This document shows positions 59,298 through 64,000 of a stretch of 64,000 nt of DNA, piece by piece. The stretch is from Lasiosphaeris hirsuta (taxonomy: Eukaryota; Ascomycota; Sordariomycetes; Sordariales; Lasiosphaeriaceae): NCBI GenBank assembly GCA_030549175.1, contig JAUKUA010000006.1:2604001-2668000 (forward strand). The letters run 5' to 3'. The translations under genes and the position numbers were made by a program. The notes beneath the pieces were generated by a model. It did no database searches and had not been told where the DNA came from. It saw only the letters and a list, made by a program, of their open reading frames with translations. Each line of letters begins with the position of its first letter. Position 1 is the stretch's first letter.

Positions 59298-60855
59298 ATG
59301 GGAAAGACGCGGCAGGCGACATCTCGTGATGCGTATCCATCAGATGACTTTGCGCCGACGCAAGACATTCGTCCTCCGGCCTTCAACATGGCTCAGACCG
59401 GGCAATACGGTGACGGGTTGGGTCTTTCTGAAGTAAACCGAGTCACCGATCGCCCTCCAACGTACGTTATCCTCTGTGCCGGTTGATTGCTCCCCATGAC
59501 TGACCATCTTCTTGGAAAAAGGCACGAGACGGTCGTGATAGTGCTCATGGGGGTGACCGGCTCGGGGAAGAGCACCTTCATATCCCTCCTAGCGGACCAG
59601 CCCGTGCAGATTGGCCATGGCTTGGAGTCCAGTGAGTGTGCCGCGAAAGCCTTGTATTGTCGCAAAGTTTCTGACCGCGGGCCAAAAAGGTACCGTCAAC
59701 GCCGGCTTTTACAGCTTCATGTACGACGAGACCAAGGAGGTGATCCTGGTCGACACCCCGGGGTTTGACGACACAAGGCGCTCAGATGCCGACATTCTGA
59801 AAGAGGTCGCCTTCCTCCTGGCCGCCCTGCACAACAACAACGCTCGGCTCGTCGGAATCGTCTACCTGCACCGCATCACGGACCCGAGGATCTCCGGCTC
59901 CGGGATGAAGAACCTGCGCATTCTGCAAAAGCTTTGCGGCCCGTCGAGTTTCAAGAGTGTGACTTTGGCCACGAACATGTGGAGCGAGGTCGGGTCGCAG
60001 CCAGAAGCCAAGAGGATGGCCGAGCAGCGGCAGACTGAGCTCAGGAAACCCGACTTTTGGGGCGCGATGGTGGACCAAGGGAGCATCATGACGCGTCATG
60101 ACGGCACACTAGACTCTGCTCGGGACATTGTGCGCACCCTAGTTGACCGAGATGTCAGGATCTTGCTCAATATCCAGCGCGAGCTTGCGGTGGAGAAGAA
60201 GACGCTCGACGAGACAGAGGCAGGCCAGTATGTACAGAAAGAGATCCTGGAGGCCAAGAAGAGGTACGAGAGAGAACTGGTTGACCTTCAGGAGAGCATG
60301 GATGAGGCGCTCAATGAGAAGGATGAAGAAACATTCCAAGCGCTGAGGGCGGAGAAGGAAGCCGCCGAGGCTAAAGCCGCCCAGACTGAGAAGGAGTGTC
60401 AGCGGCTCAACCTCACCATGCTGCAACTAACCCAGGAGGAAAGTACGCGATACCAGAGGCTCGCGCTGGCGATGGAGCAGGAGGACCAGATGGCCCGACC
60501 ACATCAGCCGGCCCTGTCTGGTCAGCCTCCCGACATGAGGACGGAGTTTGAGAATCGGGAAAGGATGCAGCAACACGAACAAGACCTCATAAACTTGCAG
60601 ATAACTCACCAGAATGAGACTTTGTCTCTGATCAACCACCTTGGAGAAGTCGTCCAAGACCAAACCCGCGCCCACCACGGGCAGAACAGGCATTCTCGGG
60701 GACCAAATAACCGACGTCGCAGGGGAGACGAAGGCCGGAGAAACAATGAAGGAGGTTTTTGGGTTACTCCATTGAATTTTTTGAAGCAGCTGATCCCTTT
60801 TGGATTTGGTCCGCCGATCGTGGCACAGGTAGTAGACAGGCACTTGGCGTACTAA
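59298..60855 (+). CDS. AIG1-like GTPase with C-terminal coiled coil (479 aa)
   Basis: There are three exons (59298..59461, 59522..59631, 59690..60855; introns 60 and 58 nt, phases 2 and 1, matching the paralogue at 57155). The G domain has P-loop MGVTGSGKST, G3 LVDTPGFDDT, LVGIVYLHRITDPRISGS and VTLATNMWSEV. A long coiled coil follows (EAKKRYERELVDLQESMDEA; EKEAAEAKAAQTEKECQRLN). A less regular His/Asn/Arg-rich region and a hydrophobic end (FLKQLIPFGFGPPIVAQVV) come last; that end may contact membrane. Unlike the paralogue it has no CaaX-like end. Both genes keep all nucleotide-binding motifs, so both are probably active GTPases. Confidence 0.88.
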
Positions 60856-61899
60856 CATGGGCCATGTCCAAGTGTGTCTCGGATCCAGTCTTGTTATCAT
60901 AGCTTCTCTGAATCGAAATGGAAGTTTCTGTTACCTGCTGTCGCGGATGATCCCGGCACGTAGTATCGAGACGTATAGAGACCCGTAACGTGTTTTATAA
61001 GGAGTGCGCCACTTTTCAACGCGACACCAAATTCCACCACGCCATTTGAGGATTCTGGTAGGTATTGCTTGAAATGGATGGGCGTTTCGGCGCTAACAGC
61101 ATACTTGGGCATTAGGGAAGGAGCGGCCATAGACGATTCACCATGGCACCCCCCCTCCCCCTCCCCCGCCAAAAGTTCCTATCTACTCTCTGTACACCCG
61201 GCCCGCAGGCTTCTCTTGAACAGCAATCTTTCAGGAAGAAAACAACCAGTCGCAGCTTGCCACTACGAAACACCAACTTTCATCACGACTCTGTTCGCTT
61301 CGGGCATCTCTTTTGCGACCTCGACCCTCGCGCGCAGCCCGCGCTCGCTCCCACCATGGCACCTGAGCAACGCCCACCATACGCGGTCCTCTCCGGCTTC
61401 ATGCTAGGGTTGAAAGCCGAACACGACGCAGAGTGCGCTGCGAAGTGGGAGGTTTTCAAGATCCTCACAGAGGCCCTAGGGCCTCAGCAAGATACCCCGC
61501 GAGGAACGCAGGGTACGCTAGGGAAGAGAGACAACTCCTAGGCCTCCAGGAAGTGCTCAACAGGATGGCGGGAAGGGCCCAAACCCCCAACTCATCGGGC
61601 CCCGGCCTAACGCCCACACCCAACCTCTCCCGCCCTACGTGGGCATCGACAACGGCTCGATTCAAACGCCGCTACCGGGAGCCTACGTGGCACCCGCACC
61701 ACGAAACGATAGTATTTACTGTTCCACGAATCCCCCCCTTCTGGCTCACTAGGAGTAGCACCAATACTGGCCTAGTCAACACAGTCCAGTACCCGCCAGA
61801 GGGATCGATCGAACTCGCTAGCCCCGGCGAGACTCTTCCTCACAGGGTACCTATAGAGCTAAGTAACGGCAGGGGAGGTTCTCTTGGGCTTACCTAGCG
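60856..61899. other. Flank of LINE remnant; weak coding signal only
   Basis: A frame at 61143..61541 includes PEQRPPYAVLSGFMLGLKAE and may be a short gene or part of the element's first ORF; no domain is recognised. The rest shows no gene. Confidence 0.3.
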
Positions 61900-63140
61900 T
61901 AGTAAAAGCTACCATTAAGAATAACAGCTAGTCGGTACAGCTCCGAAAAGCTGACTAGGAGAAGAAAGAGGAGGCAGTAGCGAAGGCTAGGGCGGGCCGG
62001 TCTTACCCTCTAGGAGAGACTGGAATAGATTGCCTTCGTAATAGAGAAGGTACCGAAGGAAACTATAACTTTTTAGGGATCTAAGGAGGTCACGGGGTTA
62101 TGGTAAAGTAGGGGTGGCTAGGGGTGTTCTATCCGTCCGGGCCATAAGGGTGTTATCAGGGGTATAGCTCGTATTCTTCGATAATAAGTGTATTCTAAAT
62201 AAATCCTTTAAGATCTTCAGCTCCGCTATCGTAAGAAGGCTACCCCCAAAGAGAGGAATCCCCTTACGTAAGACTTACTATAGCTTCTACTGGGCCAGAG
62301 ACTATACCGTAAAGACGGTATGCGGTAGGTATGTTAGATGGAACAGGGCGGAAACTGCTAGAATTGAGGGCGTTAGCATTACCACGATAGTGGCAATAAC
62401 AGTGAACCTTAAGCAAGGCATTAAGTGGCTGTGTAGCTAGCTAAGCTACTACAAGGACTATCTTAAACTCCTATAAGTAGCACCACTCTCACCGTTGTCT
62501 AGAGAGGTGCGACGAGCAATACAATCACACAATTGCAACCCCCATCAAAAGGAGTGCAGTACTTCTGACAGACCCTAGGGTGGCTAGCTTCTATACCTCC
62601 TTTTTAATAGGTAAGCTCACTAAGATATATAGAGACCCCACGGGAGCTACCCGGCCTACACCGGAAGGCCTACCACAGGGCTCCCCGCTGTCGCCTATCC
62701 TCTTTACCCTTTACCTCGCGGCTATGGTAAAGAAGAACCTGTCAGACCATACCTACTGCTACGCCGACGACGTCACGGTCATAGCCTTCGGCAAGATAGG
62801 GGAGTAAATGCGAGCTAAGCTCACGGCTAGGCTGGGAGAGCTCCTGACCTAAGGGAAGGATAACGGGGTAACGTTCGACGGCACGAAGAGCGAGTACATC
62901 CTCTTCACGCCGAAGAAAGGCCCGCAGCCGGATATCCTGATGCAGGGAGTTGTCGTGCCGTATCGGGAGGCCCTGCGGTAGCTAGAACTATGGTTCGACC
63001 CCCTCCTCTACTTCAGAGCCCACGCCAAGGCCGTGGCGGCTAGGGGGAAACCCACAGTCGCGCCCTAGAGCGCATCTCCAGCAAGGTTAAGTGGCTAGTC
63101 CCGAGGCTCGCGGTCCAGGCAGTCAAAGCCATCCTCAGGC
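61900..63140 (+). mobile_element. Decayed non-LTR (LINE, Tad-like) retrotransposon fragment
   Basis: The plus-strand frame at 62580..62807 carries reverse transcriptase blocks GLPQGSPLSPILFTLY and CYADDVTV. After a TAA (62805) the same frame continues with DNGVTFDGTKSEYILFTPKK. It then reads AL-R-stop-LELWFDPLLYFRAHAK, with TAG at 62979 where relatives read LRWLG. These are the usual blocks after the YADD motif in Tad/I-type elements. The region 61900-62520 is riddled with TAG and TAA, as expected of a RIP-mutated copy. Ends and target-site duplication were not found. Confidence 0.7.
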
Positions 63141-64000
63141 CACCTAGATAGCCGTTGCAGGGCCAGGAAATCCCGGCCCGCAACACCACACAATCCATCA
63201 CCACTTTCCATTGCTCTGTCTTACTTAAGTCCTACCCTGTCACCGTGTACGAACACGCCAGAGATAGCTACAGCACTCTTCGAATCTTGCAAAACCAAAA
63301 TCGGCAGAGGTCCCACTACTACCCTATTGCCTCATCTACCTCGCACTCTACCCTTAGTCTGGGTGGCATTACGACTACATGAGAGCCACTTCAGTATCTG
63401 TGATGGGCTCTCGAGCAACCACGTGGCGAACAGTAGATAGAGTCACATCTCAAAAGACTCCAGTTACTGCATTCCCCAAGCAACATGACTTTTATTTGTT
63501 GCCAATAACCTGTCCGTGTTAGATGTTCAGGCCTGGAAGAGACAATGTTGGAGGGACCTCCCGATGTTATGCCGCCATTACTCCACGGTTGGCCCGCTAC
63601 TAGTGTGCAGACAGCCCACCATCAGCAAGATCCTGGCCTTCTTTTTCCTTCTTCTTTAGCAGCAATTCAAGCAGTTTGACACACTTTTGCTTTGATGCGA
63701 GTTTGCCAAGCCCAACAGACAACGCTAACAAACAAGCTTTGTCAACGTGAACCCTTTGCTTGGGAGGTTAGTGCGGCTCTGATTCTGACTAACCCCCTTT
63801 CCTGATTCGCGATTCTTGGTGCGCGTCCTGCATCTCCGGGCGCACCTGCCACGGCCCTTCCCACGTCGCTACGTGCTGGCCCAATCAGGACTCCATTTCA
63901 GCTCAAGACTTCAGGGACCAAGCATCGAGACAAATCACACTTCCCGCCAAATACATTTGATAGGGCTGTCTGACCCTCGCAGCCGAGACATACATGTAGG
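63141..64000. other. Right end of window; nothing recognised
   Basis: Possibly further degraded mobile DNA at the left; no conserved motif, gene or RNA is seen. Confidence 0.35.

Overview
This is genomic DNA of a filamentous ascomycete, most likely a sordariomycete. Genes carry short introns (about 50-105 nt) with GTRNGT donors and CTRAC branch points. The families present are fungal, such as a PDR-type ABC transporter, Flc/TRP, a DUF7025-AAA ATPase and NACHT-ankyrin. Decayed genes carry stop codons of the kind expected from repeat-induced point mutation (RIP, CpA to TpA). I assign no species.

Layout. At 1-2.3 kb (minus) lies the 5' part of a long coiled-coil protein that appears to begin with a degenerate AIG1-type G domain. 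A DUF6594 relic sits at 3.1-3.5 kb. A T5orf172/GIY-YIG protein is at 4.7-6.4 kb. A decayed NACHT-ankyrin NLR gene (6.6-9.3 kb, minus) lies head-to-head with a decayed HeLo-domain gene (9.7-10.55 kb, plus). The HeLo gene still shows two HET-s-like amyloid motif remnants. Housekeeping-type genes follow: a JmjC/cupin hydroxylase-like protein with a mitochondrial leader, casein kinase II beta, a full-size PDR ABC transporter, a Vip1-like RRM protein, two conserved small or low-complexity proteins, two unrecognised proteins, a DUF7025-AAA ATPase, and (after 5.4 kb of apparently non-coding DNA) a WD40-like protein.

A second block of decayed accessory genes occupies 42.8-46.8 kb. It holds a DUF7580 pseudogene (minus) head-to-head with a C2H2 zinc finger/coiled-coil/ubiquitin-like-domain pseudogene (plus). 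A small secreted cysteine-rich protein lies next to it. Then come an Flc/TRP-family membrane protein, RNase H1, a small unrecognised protein, and a divergent pair of intact AIG1-like GTPases with coiled-coil tails. The right end holds a decayed LINE (Tad-like) reverse transcriptase.

The main theme is mixed: intact core genes are interleaved with relics of fungal allorecognition or cell-death-type genes (NLR, HeLo/amyloid, DUF7580, DUF6594, C2H2-ULD). Many disabling stops in these relics fit a TGG-to-TAG or CAA/CAG-to-TAA/TAG change. The most notable items are the relic het-S/NWD2-style pair and a probable pseudo-GTPase homologous to the two intact AIG1-like GTPases in the same window. All splice structures given are my own hand assignments from frame, splice signals and family knowledge.
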